A stretch of 5,151 bases of DNA from Holophagaceae bacterium UBA706 (GCA_002298155.1 DBME01000211.1:6872-12022); one strand, 5' to 3'. Positions 1 through 5,151 are shown, numbered from the stretch's first letter. Numbers and translations: made by a program. The notes: a model not told the origin generated them from the letters alone.

Positions 1-1007
1 CCGCCGGACCTGATCCATGGTTGCGGACCTTCCCAGGCCCGGAGCCGGTCCCTGGTCTTTCGGAACTCGAGAAGGCGGAGGCCCGGGAATTCGAACGCGA
101 TCCCAAGGCCCCCCGGACGCCGGAGGTGAAGCTCCTGATGGACGCCTGGGCCGAGCAGCGCAGGCGTGAACGGGTAATGGCGTCTCTGCCGTGTCAGGCA
201 GGGCCGGCGGACATCGCCTTGGGGGAGACGGCGCGTCTGGCCCTTCCGGAGGGCTTCACCTTCGTGGACGCGAAGGGCGTGGAAGCGTACTTCCATGCCC
301 TGGGCCGCCGCGTTCCGCCGCAGGCTTCCTTCGAGACGCGCCTGGGCACGGTGACGACCACGGACCGCACCTGCCTGGCGGAGATCACCCTCCTCGTCCT
401 GGGGCACACCGATGATCGCCAGCCGATTCCCGCCGACGAGATCCTCAAGGAATGGAACGGCCACCGCGGCGAGGCGTCCATGGCTCTCGACCGCTTGCAG
501 CATCCGGATGCCCCCTTCGTGATGCCGAGGACCGTCCAGTGGCTCCTGCCGCCCGTGGTGGACCCGCGCCGGCACACCCTGGCCTGGGCCCGCACCGGGG
601 ATCCCAGCCTGGGCGAACATGACCTCTACAGCTTCGTCCTTTTCGGAAAGGACCGCTGCCTGCTCCTGGAATTTCCGTATCCGCCCGGCGCGGAGGGCAT
701 GGAGGCCTTCCAGGCCCGTCTCCGGCCGTTGCTGGACGGCCTGGCCTTCCTGCCCGGGTGGGCCTACGGAGATCACCAGGGCCCCGCCGGCAAGCTCACG
801 ATGCGGGTCCTGGTCCGCGGACCCGAGACAGCCGCGGAAAGGAAGACCGAGGCGCTGGGGGAGGTGCCGGCGGTGGCCGCGCGGAACGAGCCTGAGTGGG
901 GCTACATCCTGGGTCTGGTGGCGCGGGTGGCCGGGCTGCTGTCCATTCTGGTGGTTACGGTCGCCGCCTGGCGTGCGAGGCGGAGGGCGCGGGTGCGGAA
1001 ACGCTAG
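1..1007 (+). CDS. DUF2167 family membrane-anchored protein (5' end outside window)
   Basis: I assign this to DUF2167, bacterial membrane-anchored proteins of unknown function, by family resemblance. Numbering residues from the TTG at 21, the domain opens near residue 61 with GPADIALGETARLALPEGF, matching the family's 'GP..I.LG..A.L.LPEG' signature. It continues through WLLPPVVDPRRHTLAWA (about 174-190), the 'P.YD...H.L.WA' core block, and LLDGLAFLPGWAYGD (about 237-251), equivalent to the family's 'L..LSF..G.RYADF'. Residues 295-317 form one hydrophobic transmembrane segment, followed by an Arg/Lys-rich tail (RARRRARVRKR), which suggests a cytoplasmic C-terminus. Family members normally begin with a signal peptide; none is visible here. 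The frame stays open to the left edge (first full codon at 3), and the TTG at 21 has no convincing ribosome binding site, so the true start probably lies upstream. The ATG at 17 is out of frame. The protein is more divergent than typical members. Function unknown. Confidence 0.8.
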   Translation, partial: AGPDPWLRTFPGPEPVPGLSELEKAEAREFERDPKAPRTPEVKLLMDAWAEQRRRERVMASLPCQAGPADIALGETARLALPEGFTFVDAKGVEAYFHALGRRVPPQASFETRLGTVTTTDRTCLAEITLLVLGHTDDRQPIPADEILKEWNGHRGEASMALDRLQHPDAPFVMPRTVQWLLPPVVDPRRHTLAWARTGDPSLGEHDLYSFVLFGKDRCLLLEFPYPPGAEGMEAFQARLRPLLDGLAFLPGWAYGDHQGPAGKLTMRVLVRGPETAAERKTEALGEVPAVAARNEPEWGYILGLVARVAGLLSILVVTVAAWRARRRARVRKR

Positions 1008-1115
1008 CCCGATCCGCCAAGAGAGGTCGACTCCGAAGCACCTGTGATCGGAAGCGGTTTCACCGGCGTTTCGCCGTTCCCCATGAGGTGGACGTAGGGT
1101 GGGAACGGTGGAGAT

Positions 1116-1158
1116 TTTTACCCGGATACAATTGACATAATTTTACCCGGGTGTAATT
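1116..1158 (+). promoter_or_regulatory. Tandem TACCCGG operator-like boxes
   Basis: Two 18-bp direct copies are visible, TTTTACCCGGATACAATT (1116-1133) and TTTTACCCGGGTGTAATT (1141-1158), with 15 of 18 positions identical and start points 25 bp apart. Each has a nearly palindromic core (TACCCGGATA at 1119-1128, TACCCGGGTG at 1144-1153; 8 of 10 positions symmetric in each). They bracket and overlap the -35 box and spacer of the promoter at 1132-1160, the geometry expected of repressor sites. The AT-rich flanks stand out against GC-rich surroundings. The cognate regulator is not identifiable from the window. CCCGG-centred palindromes of this kind are plausible for a dimeric winged-helix repressor (for example Rrf2-like), but that is inference. 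Confidence 0.6.
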
Positions 1159-1160
1159 AT
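1132..1160 (+). promoter_or_regulatory. Sigma70-type promoter of the DUF2239 operon
   Basis: A perfect -35 hexamer TTGACA (1132-1137) is followed after 17 bp by the -10-like hexamer AATTAT (1155-1160), which matches four of six consensus positions. A TG dinucleotide sits at 1152-1153, correctly placed for an extended -10 element. Transcription would start around 1167, giving a very short leader of about 12 nt that still includes the GGGAG ribosome binding site (1167-1171, 7 nt before the ATG at 1179). The TACCCGG boxes overlap this promoter, so repression by occlusion is likely. Confidence 0.65.
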
Positions 1161-1178
1161 TCTCCTGGGAGCAGCCCC

Positions 1179-1751
1179 ATGGAGAAGCAGCCATCTACCA
1201 CCTACACCGCCTTTGACGGCGTCCGCCTCCTGGCCACGGGCCCTCTCCGGGATGTGGCCCTCGCGGTCAAGCACCGCCTGGAGGTGGACGCCACGGCCCG
1301 CATCCTGACCCTGAGCGACGACACGGGCCGTGTGGTCGATCTGGATCTCCGGGGTTCCGAGGCCGACATCCTGGCGCGCCTCGAGCCCCCCGCACCCGAG
1401 GACAACCGGGGTCGCGGGCGGCCCCGGCTCGGGGTGGTTCCGCGGGAGGTGACCCTCCTGCCCCGGCACTGGGAATGGCTGAATGCCCAGCCCGGAGGCG
1501 CCTCGGTGGCCCTCCGCAAGCTCGTGGAGCAGGCCCGCCGGTCCGGCCAGGATGATCGCAAGGAAGCCCAGGAACGGACCTACCGCCTCATGTCCACCCT
1601 GGGCGGCGATGAGGCGGGCTATGAGGAAGCCCTCCGAGCCCTCTATGCGGATGACGCCGCAGCGTTCACCCGCCACCTCGGCCCATGGCCCGCAGACATC
1701 CGCAACCACGTTCTCCGGTGCGCGCAGGGAGCCTTCTCGCCGCGCGCCTGA
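1179..1751 (+). CDS. DUF2239 family protein, possible DNA-binding protein
   Basis: This 190-residue protein matches DUF2239 along its whole length. The N-terminus TYTAFDGVRLLATGPL (8-23) and the block VVDLDLRGSEADILARL (52-68) are typical of the family. The most conserved part is RGRGRPRLGVVPREVTLL (77-94) followed by PRHWEWLNAQPGGASVALRK (95-114). The family has no established function. I note that GRGRP (78-82) resembles an AT-hook core. What follows reads as a short strand (REVTLLP), a helix (RHWEWLNAQ), a GG turn and a second helix (SVALRKLVEQARR), the layout of a ribbon-helix-helix DNA-binding unit. A C-terminal helical region follows (about 127-185). The ATG is supported by GGGAG 7 nt upstream and by the promoter just before it. 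It is the first gene of a probable two-gene operon with the GIY-YIG protein. Family assignment is firm; the DNA-binding role is inference. Confidence 0.93.
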   Translation: MEKQPSTTYTAFDGVRLLATGPLRDVALAVKHRLEVDATARILTLSDDTGRVVDLDLRGSEADILARLEPPAPEDNRGRGRPRLGVVPREVTLLPRHWEWLNAQPGGASVALRKLVEQARRSGQDDRKEAQERTYRLMSTLGGDEAGYEEALRALYADDAAAFTRHLGPWPADIRNHVLRCAQGAFSPRA

Positions 1752-1774
1752 CCCAACTTTTCAGGAGGATCCCC

Positions 1775-2119
1775 ATGGACGGTCCCGTCGACCGCAAGGC
1801 GGCGCTGCGCGCCTACAAGGAACGCAAGCCGCGGCCCGGCGTCTACGCCGTGCGCCACATCGCCTCGGGCCGCGCCTGGGCCGACACCGCCCCGGATGTG
1901 GACACCCGGCGGAACGGCCTCTGGCACTGCCTCAACGACGGCCGCCACCTCGACAAGGTCCTCCAGGCCGCATGGAGGGAGTCGGGCGAGGCCGCCTTCG
2001 CGTTCGAGGTACTGGAAGTGATCGAGGAGCCCATGGAGCCCGTGTTCCTGAAAGATGCGCTGAAGGCCCTGAAGGCAAAATGGGCCAAACGCCTGGAGGG
2101 AACCGCCGCCGCCGGTTGA
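1775..2119 (+). CDS. Small GIY-YIG nuclease-fold protein with degenerate second motif
   Basis: The protein has 114 residues. I chose the ATG at 1775 because AGGAGG (1763-1768) lies 6 nt upstream; the longer in-frame reading from 1685 would overlap the DUF2239 gene. It resembles the small stand-alone GIY-YIG family proteins: PGVYAVRHIASGRAW (21-35) supplies GVY for the GIY motif, followed by TRRNGLW (44-50), HLDKVLQAAWRESGEAAF (58-75) and FAFEVLEVIEE (75-85). The second motif, normally YIG/YVG followed by S or T, reads WAD (35-37) before TAP. Tyr is therefore replaced by Trp and the Gly by Asp. An Arg (45 or 46) and a Glu (78 or 81) remain as candidate active-site residues. In active enzymes both motifs help build the active site for DNA strand cleavage, so activity may be reduced or lost. 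It lies 23 bp after DUF2239 and is probably cotranscribed from the promoter at 1132. Confidence 0.8.
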   Translation: MDGPVDRKAALRAYKERKPRPGVYAVRHIASGRAWADTAPDVDTRRNGLWHCLNDGRHLDKVLQAAWRESGEAAFAFEVLEVIEEPMEPVFLKDALKALKAKWAKRLEGTAAAG

Positions 2120-2147
2120 GCGCACGGTGGCCGGGGCGGGATGGAGG

Positions 2148-2193
2148 GGATGGAATCGGAACCCGGAAGTCCATCCGAACCTGATAGGGTTTT
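2148..2193 (+). terminator. Weak hairpin between the GIY-YIG and TPR genes
   Basis: GGATGGA (2148-2154) can pair with TCCATCC (2170-2176) across a 15-nt loop, and a TTTT run follows at 2190-2193, 13 nt after the stem. The long loop and distant T run make this a poor intrinsic terminator. It may only attenuate the upstream operon, or be chance in a GGAT-rich stretch. Confidence 0.2.
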
Positions 2194-2215
2194 AAGCATC
2201 CCCTCAGGAGCGAAC

Positions 2216-3400
2216 ATGCTGCCTTTCCCCTTGGCCGCCTTGGTACTGGTGGCTCCGCCCTCCCCGGAATCGCCCAGGGCCCTTGATTCCTTCGCCGATG
2301 AGGCGGTCAAGAAGTTTGGGGAAGGGGATCTGGACGGCGGCTTCCGGCTGCTGGACGCGGCCCAGAAGGCCTACCCCGGTGAGCCGAAACCCCACTGGAT
2401 GCGAGGTCAGGTCTACCTGGCCATGGCGGGGAAATCCATCCCCGCAGCGGCGGCCTGGTACCGGGTTCGGGCGGAGGATGAGCTGGAGACGGTGTACTGG
2501 AACCGGGCCACGACCCATGACGAGAAGGTCAACCTCCAGATCCTCCTGGACGACATCCACGACGCGGACTATCCGGCGGTCATGTCACGCGATCCCAAGG
2601 CCCTCGAGGCCTTCCAGGAGGCGGAGAAATTCTTCGGGGCCAAGGAGTACGAGAAGGCCAGGGCCGCCTACAAGAAGGCCCATGCCCTGGATCCCCACTT
2701 CGTGATGGCGATGCTCTACGTGGGTGACACCTTCACTCAAGACCTTGGGCAGCCGGAGCCCCTGAGCTGGTATCGCAAGGCCGCCGAAGCCCAGCCCAAC
2801 TACCCCAAGGCCTGGCGCTACCTCAGCGACGGCTGCATCGAGGCAGGGAAGCTCGATGAAGCGGAGGACGCCCTCCTGGCGGGTCTGGCAGGTCACCCAG
2901 GGAACCGGCTGTTATGGATCAAATTGGCGGACCTGCGGGAATACAGGAAGATGCCCCTTAGGAAATTGCCTTTCGATCCTCCTTTCGAGGCCTTCTGGAA
3001 CAAGGACGGCCAGTTGAACCTGAAGGCAACAACCGAATTCCTCGGCTTCTCGGGCAAGACGATCTGGCCGGCGCTCCTGGGTGGCATTCTGGGAAGCGCG
3101 AAGGTGGAGGTGAAGAACCAGGGCCAAGGCGCGTCGCCCATCGAGACCGCCTTCCAGAAGGAACTTCTGTTCTGGACCATCGCAACCGAGATCCTGGAGA
3201 CCGAAGCCAAGAAGTCCGGCCAGCCCCCGCAGGACCACTACCTGGGCGAGTTCCTGCGGTTCAAGAAGGAAGGCCATCTTGAGGCGGCCCTGTTCGTGCT
3301 GCGCTACCAGGAGGCCTTCCGCCCCGACTTCGAGGCCTGGAAGAAGGCGCACCCCGGTGGCGTGCAGGCGTTCATCCGCGAATACGGCTACAGGCCTTAG
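2216..3400 (+). CDS. TPR-repeat protein, probably exported
   Basis: The protein has 394 residues from the ATG at 2216, chosen because CAGGAG (2205-2210) lies 5 nt upstream and because the N-terminus (MLPFPLAALVLVAPP) is then a short hydrophobic segment resembling a signal peptide, although it lacks the usual positive charge. An earlier in-frame ATG at 2141 would bury this segment. TPR-like helix pairs are visible at about 25-58, 129-162 (KEYEKARAAYKKAHALDP), 163-196 (PLSWYRKAAEAQPNYPKAW) and 197-230 (GKLDEAEDALLAGLAGHPGN), the last three consecutive with the canonical 34-residue period. Residues 60-128 form a divergent helical insert (YLAMAGKS, WYRVRAEDELETVYW). The C-terminal 160 residues (LPFDPPFEAFWN onward to FIREYGYRP) are not a repeat I recognise. 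TPRs mediate protein-protein contacts; no enzymatic motif is seen. It has no close functional link to its neighbours. It is convergent with the XRE gene. Confidence 0.85.
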   Translation: MLPFPLAALVLVAPPSPESPRALDSFADEAVKKFGEGDLDGGFRLLDAAQKAYPGEPKPHWMRGQVYLAMAGKSIPAAAAWYRVRAEDELETVYWNRATTHDEKVNLQILLDDIHDADYPAVMSRDPKALEAFQEAEKFFGAKEYEKARAAYKKAHALDPHFVMAMLYVGDTFTQDLGQPEPLSWYRKAAEAQPNYPKAWRYLSDGCIEAGKLDEAEDALLAGLAGHPGNRLLWIKLADLREYRKMPLRKLPFDPPFEAFWNKDGQLNLKATTEFLGFSGKTIWPALLGGILGSAKVEVKNQGQGASPIETAFQKELLFWTIATEILETEAKKSGQPPQDHYLGEFLRFKKEGHLEAALFVLRYQEAFRPDFEAWKKAHPGGVQAFIREYGYRP

Positions 3401-3436
3401 GACCGCTGGCCGAACGGAGTCGGGCCGACAGCGGTC
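3401..3436. terminator. Inverted repeat between convergent genes, candidate terminator
   Basis: Immediately after the TPR stop codon, GACCGCTG (3401-3408) pairs perfectly with CAGCGGTC (3429-3436). Inside the 20-nt loop, GCCGA (3409-3413) can pair with TCGG..C (3420-3425) with one bulged G, leaving a 6-nt loop. No T run follows on either strand (the TTTTT at 3476-3480 is 40 nt away), so it is not a classical intrinsic terminator. Its position between convergent genes favours a bidirectional or U-less terminator, or an RNA 3'-end stabiliser. Confidence 0.45.
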
Positions 3437-3480
3437 CCGGGGGCTGCAAGGCGCTTGGTTTCCCTTGATGAGGTGATTTT

Positions 3481-3786
3481 TCAACCCTCCCAGTTCTTCG
3501 GGAGGCGGCACGCCTTGAGGACTGCCTTGATGTACCTCCTCCCGACGCGGGCAGTTCCGATTTCCGCCTCGTTCACGAAGGATTGAGGGCGCTCCAGCCT
3601 GCGCGCTAGGTCCGCCTGGGTAAAGCCCTGCGCCTCGCGGGCCTTTCGCAGGCTGCCGCCGATGGACTTCATGGCAAATGGCACCGCGTCAACGCGCCCG
3701 TTGGGGCCTCCAACCAACCGGTCGAAATCGGCCTTGGAGATTAGGACGAATTCCTCACCGTTGATAGTGATGATCGGTGGCTTCAT
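3481..3786 (-). CDS. XRE-family helix-turn-helix protein, antitoxin-like
   Basis: The protein has 101 residues. The ATG at 3786-3784 is preferred over an upstream in-frame TTG at 3828 because AGGAG (3797-3793, read on the minus strand) lies 6 nt before it. The N-terminal part (TINGEEFVLISKADFDRLVG, 7-26) resembles the short strand-plus-helix lead segment common in antitoxins. Residues about 43-93 form an XRE/Cro-CI HTH: SLRKAREAQGFTQADLARRL (45-64) contains helices 1 and 2, and PQSFVNEAEIG (67-77) is the recognition helix, followed by VGRRYIKAVLKACRLPKNWE (81-100). It probably acts as a sequence-specific dimeric DNA-binding regulator. No toxin gene is visible on either side: downstream is the convergent TPR gene, and 38 bp upstream is the phosphoesterase tail. 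It could be cotranscribed with the latter. It is either an orphan antitoxin-like regulator or a transcription factor. Local GC looks lower than in the surrounding genes, which may hint at transfer. Confidence 0.85.
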   Translation of the reverse strand: MKPPIITINGEEFVLISKADFDRLVGGPNGRVDAVPFAMKSIGGSLRKAREAQGFTQADLARRLERPQSFVNEAEIGTARVGRRYIKAVLKACRLPKNWEG

Positions 3787-3800
3787 TTTCTTCTCCTGGT

Positions 3801-3824
3801 ATTCAAACCCCGTGGGCAAACGGG
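3801..3824 (-). terminator. Short hairpin after the phosphoesterase stop codon
   Basis: On the minus strand, CCCGT (3824-3820) pairs with ACGGG (3813-3809) around a 6-nt loop immediately after the TGA at 3827-3825, followed by GTTTGAAT. The 5-bp stem and imperfect T run make it weak. It might partly separate the phosphoesterase transcript from the XRE gene, whose ribosome binding site begins a few bases later. Confidence 0.25.
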
Positions 3825-5151
3825 TCAAGGCCCGACCGGAACGATCTGCATCCCGTTCACCGGTGCCCGGGGATAGGCGTCGGAGGTGGTGGAGGGGATG
3901 GCGGTGAGGTTGAAGCCATTGGCGGACAGGTGGAACCTCACGTAGTTGCCTTTGGAGGAGGCCGCCTGGGCGAAGGCGCCGGTGAAGTTGGCGCCCCCGG
4001 CGTCGATGGCGGTGATGCTGGTGGTCGTGACCCCGGTGCCGCTGATCTGGTAGATCCCGTTGCGGGTGGCGCCGCCGTTGTCGCCGTCAAGGTAGACCAG
4101 GACGTCGTAGCCGCCGGCGCTGGCGGGCAGGCCCGCAACCCGGATGATGGTGTTGGCGCCCACGGCATCGAGGTAGCCGGACATCATGCGGCCGTCCTCC
4201 GTGGCGGGGACGCTGGGAAGACTCCACACGCCGCTGGCTGCCCAGGTCAGGGTGGCGCCGGTGCCGGCGCCCTTCTCGTCCACCAGGGAGAGCGGCGTGC
4301 TCTGGGCTGCGCCAGGCGCACTGTTCCAGTGGGAGCGGGGCACCGTGCCGGCCACGTCGGAAGCGGCCATGACCGAGGCCCGGCCCACGAAGTCGATGCT
4401 GATGACCTTGCCGCCGGAAGGGGCGGGTCCCGCGAAAGCCGCGGAGATGGTGTGGTTGGCCATGACGTTGGAGAAGGTGTAGGTGGGGAGGGCTCCCTTG
4501 GAAATGCCATCCACCGTCACCAGGGAGAGGGAATACCCGGAGGCGGGCGTGATGGTGAAGGTCTGGGTGCCGCCGGAGGCCACGTTCACGGCGCCGGAAG
4601 GGGAGATGGCTCCGCCCGCTCCGGCGCTGGCGGTGATGGTGAAGCGCCCCGGCGTCGCGAAGGCGGCGGCGATGGTGTGGCCGGCGGTGACGTTGCCGAA
4701 GGTATAGGTGCAGATCGGTCCCTGGTCGACCCCGTCCACCACCACGCTGGAGACGGAGTAGCCCGGCGCGGCGTCCACGTTGAAGGTCTGGCTCCCGCCC
4801 GCCGCCACGTTGACGATGCCGCTGGGGCTGATGGTCCCGTTGGGCCCCGCGCTGGCGGTGATGGCGTAGGCGGCCGAGGCCACCCCCGCCCCGCCTCCGT
4901 TCCAGATGCTGTCGATGGGCACGGCCTTGGCCGCGGCGCTCGTGTGACCCAGGCCGTAGAGGTCCTCCAGGGTCCGAAGGATCCGCGCCGGCTCCACCCG
5001 CTCACCATAGACGCCAGGACGCACCATGGGGCCGCGGAAGAGGGTCACGGTGCGGTCGGCTTCTCCCGGAAGCCCGCCTTCCCGCAGGACCACCACCAGC
5101 AGGCCCCGGTGCGTATCCGCCCACCGGACGTAGGACTCCAGGTGGTCCCGC
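3825..5151 (-). CDS. Phosphoesterase (acid phosphatase/PF04185-like) C-terminus fused to two InlB-like repeats and a beta-rich domain (partial)
   Basis: The 441 visible residues are open to the right edge, so the N-terminal catalytic part is missing. Numbering from the GTG at 5096, residues 20-65 (FRGPMVRPGVYGERV, ILRTLEDLYGLGHTSAAAKA, PIDSIW) match the C-terminal end of secreted acid phosphatase-type phosphoesterases (typical 'F.GPMV.PG.Y...I.HY.VLRT.EDMYGL...A.....I..IW'). These are metal-dependent phosphate-ester hydrolases. Just before this, the family's DED-type metal-binding motif appears as LREGGLPGEADRTV (4-17), so its ligands look altered. Residues 77-147 and 152-222 are two divergent InlB-type repeats (ITASAG, G.ISPSG..NVA.GG.QTF, TYTF.NV). 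Residues 230-423 form a beta-rich domain (ISIDFVGRA, GYLDAVG, YDVLVYLDGDNGGATRNGIY, GNYVRFHL, APVNGMQIVP) resembling C-terminal domains of large secreted proteins, possibly glycan-binding. The protein is probably secreted or surface-exposed. The internal GTG at 5096 is not a real start. Confidence 0.8.
   Translation of the reverse strand, partial: RDHLESYVRWADTHRGLLVVVLREGGLPGEADRTVTLFRGPMVRPGVYGERVEPARILRTLEDLYGLGHTSAAAKAVPIDSIWNGGGAGVASAAYAITASAGPNGTISPSGIVNVAAGGSQTFNVDAAPGYSVSSVVVDGVDQGPICTYTFGNVTAGHTIAAAFATPGRFTITASAGAGGAISPSGAVNVASGGTQTFTITPASGYSLSLVTVDGISKGALPTYTFSNVMANHTISAAFAGPAPSGGKVISIDFVGRASVMAASDVAGTVPRSHWNSAPGAAQSTPLSLVDEKGAGTGATLTWAASGVWSLPSVPATEDGRMMSGYLDAVGANTIIRVAGLPASAGGYDVLVYLDGDNGGATRNGIYQISGTGVTTTSITAIDAGGANFTGAFAQAASSKGNYVRFHLSANGFNLTAIPSTTSDAYPRAPVNGMQIVPVGP
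4431..4868 (-). repeat. Two tandem coding repeats, about 213 bp each, period 225 bp
   Basis: These two in-frame repeats (4656-4868 and 4431-4643) encode the InlB-type domains of the phosphoesterase fusion. By eye the 71-residue units are identical at about 45 positions, with shared blocks ITASAG, ISPSG, QTF, VDG, TYTF and HTI. The conserved DNA segment GCTGGCGGTGATG recurs with a spacing of 225 bp. They look like an ancient internal duplication. Confidence 0.85.

Noticed and set aside
1044..1065. TGTGA...TCAC resembling a CRP/FNR site
   Set aside because: The half-sites are 12 bp apart rather than 6, so it does not fit the known operator.
1064..1076. CGGCG-TTT-CGCCG hairpin after the DUF2167 gene
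   Set aside because: The stem is only 5 bp, it lies 57 bp past the stop and has no T run; too common by chance in GC-rich DNA to call a terminator.
1143..1709. Long minus-strand ORF (188 codons) opposite the DUF2239 gene
   Set aside because: The plus-strand reading matches DUF2239 throughout; the antisense frame is a by-product of GC-rich codon bias and has no family resemblance or ribosome binding site.
1685..1774. Upstream extension of the GIY-YIG gene
   Set aside because: It would overlap the DUF2239 3' end by 67 bp and add an Arg/Pro-rich non-homologous leader, whereas the ATG at 1775 has an AGGAGG site at ideal spacing.
2141..2215. Upstream ATG for the TPR gene
   Set aside because: It adds 25 residues of low-quality sequence before the hydrophobic leader; the ATG at 2216 has CAGGAG 5 nt upstream.
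2912..3511. Minus-strand ORF (199 codons) across the TPR gene's 3' half and the intergenic region
   Set aside because: It is antisense to well-supported TPR coding sequence, runs through the inverted repeat and overlaps the end of the XRE gene; its composition is typical of a shadow frame.
3787..3828. TTG start extending the XRE protein by 14 residues
   Set aside because: It would overlap the phosphoesterase stop and lie over the hairpin, while the ATG at 3786 has a clear AGGAG site.
3801..3828. Possible minus-strand promoter (TTGACC, 16 bp, TTGAAT) for the XRE gene
   Set aside because: The -10 is poor and the predicted start would fall inside the ribosome binding site, leaving almost no leader; not strong enough to annotate.
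4431..4868. Tandem repeats considered as a mobile or CRISPR-like element
   Set aside because: The repeats are in-frame, diverged at the amino-acid level and match a known extracellular repeat domain; no short identical repeats with unique spacers are present.

Overview
This is a high-GC bacterial window. Strong codon bias toward G/C, Shine-Dalgarno sites of the AGGAG type and the mix of families (DUF2167, DUF2239, TPR proteins, a phosphoesterase carrying adhesin-like repeats) suggest a soil or sediment bacterium such as a Holophagae-type acidobacterium (Geothrix/Holophaga-like). That placement is an impression from sequence style, not a demonstrated assignment. I see no tRNA, rRNA, CRISPR array, insertion sequence or phage gene.

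Layout, left to right. (1) Positions 1-1007, plus strand: the C-terminal part of a DUF2167 membrane-anchored protein, open at the left edge. (2) Positions 1008-1178: an intergenic region with a good sigma70-type promoter overlapped by two near-identical TACCCGG boxes 25 bp apart. (3) Positions 1179-2119, plus strand: a two-gene unit, a DUF2239 protein and then a small GIY-YIG-fold protein 23 bp downstream. (4) Positions 2216-3400, plus strand: a TPR protein with its own ribosome binding site. (5) Positions 3401-3480: a convergent intergenic region with an 8-bp perfect inverted repeat. (6) Positions 3481-3786, minus strand: a small XRE-type helix-turn-helix protein. (7) Positions 3825-5151, minus strand: the C-terminal part of a secreted-type phosphoesterase (acid phosphatase/PF04185-like) fused to two InlB-like repeats and a C-terminal beta-rich domain; it is open at the right edge.

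The most interesting part is the DUF2239/GIY-YIG pair. Its promoter looks operator-controlled. The DUF2239 protein carries a GRGRP (AT-hook-like) motif followed by a stretch that reads like a ribbon-helix-helix. The partner keeps the GIY-YIG framework but has a degraded second motif (WAD in place of YIG). Together they look like a DNA-associated module that may regulate itself, but this is inference. The phosphoesterase fusion, whose metal-binding DED-like motif also looks altered, and the apparently toxin-less XRE protein behind it are secondary points of interest. The remaining genes look like ordinary chromosomal content.
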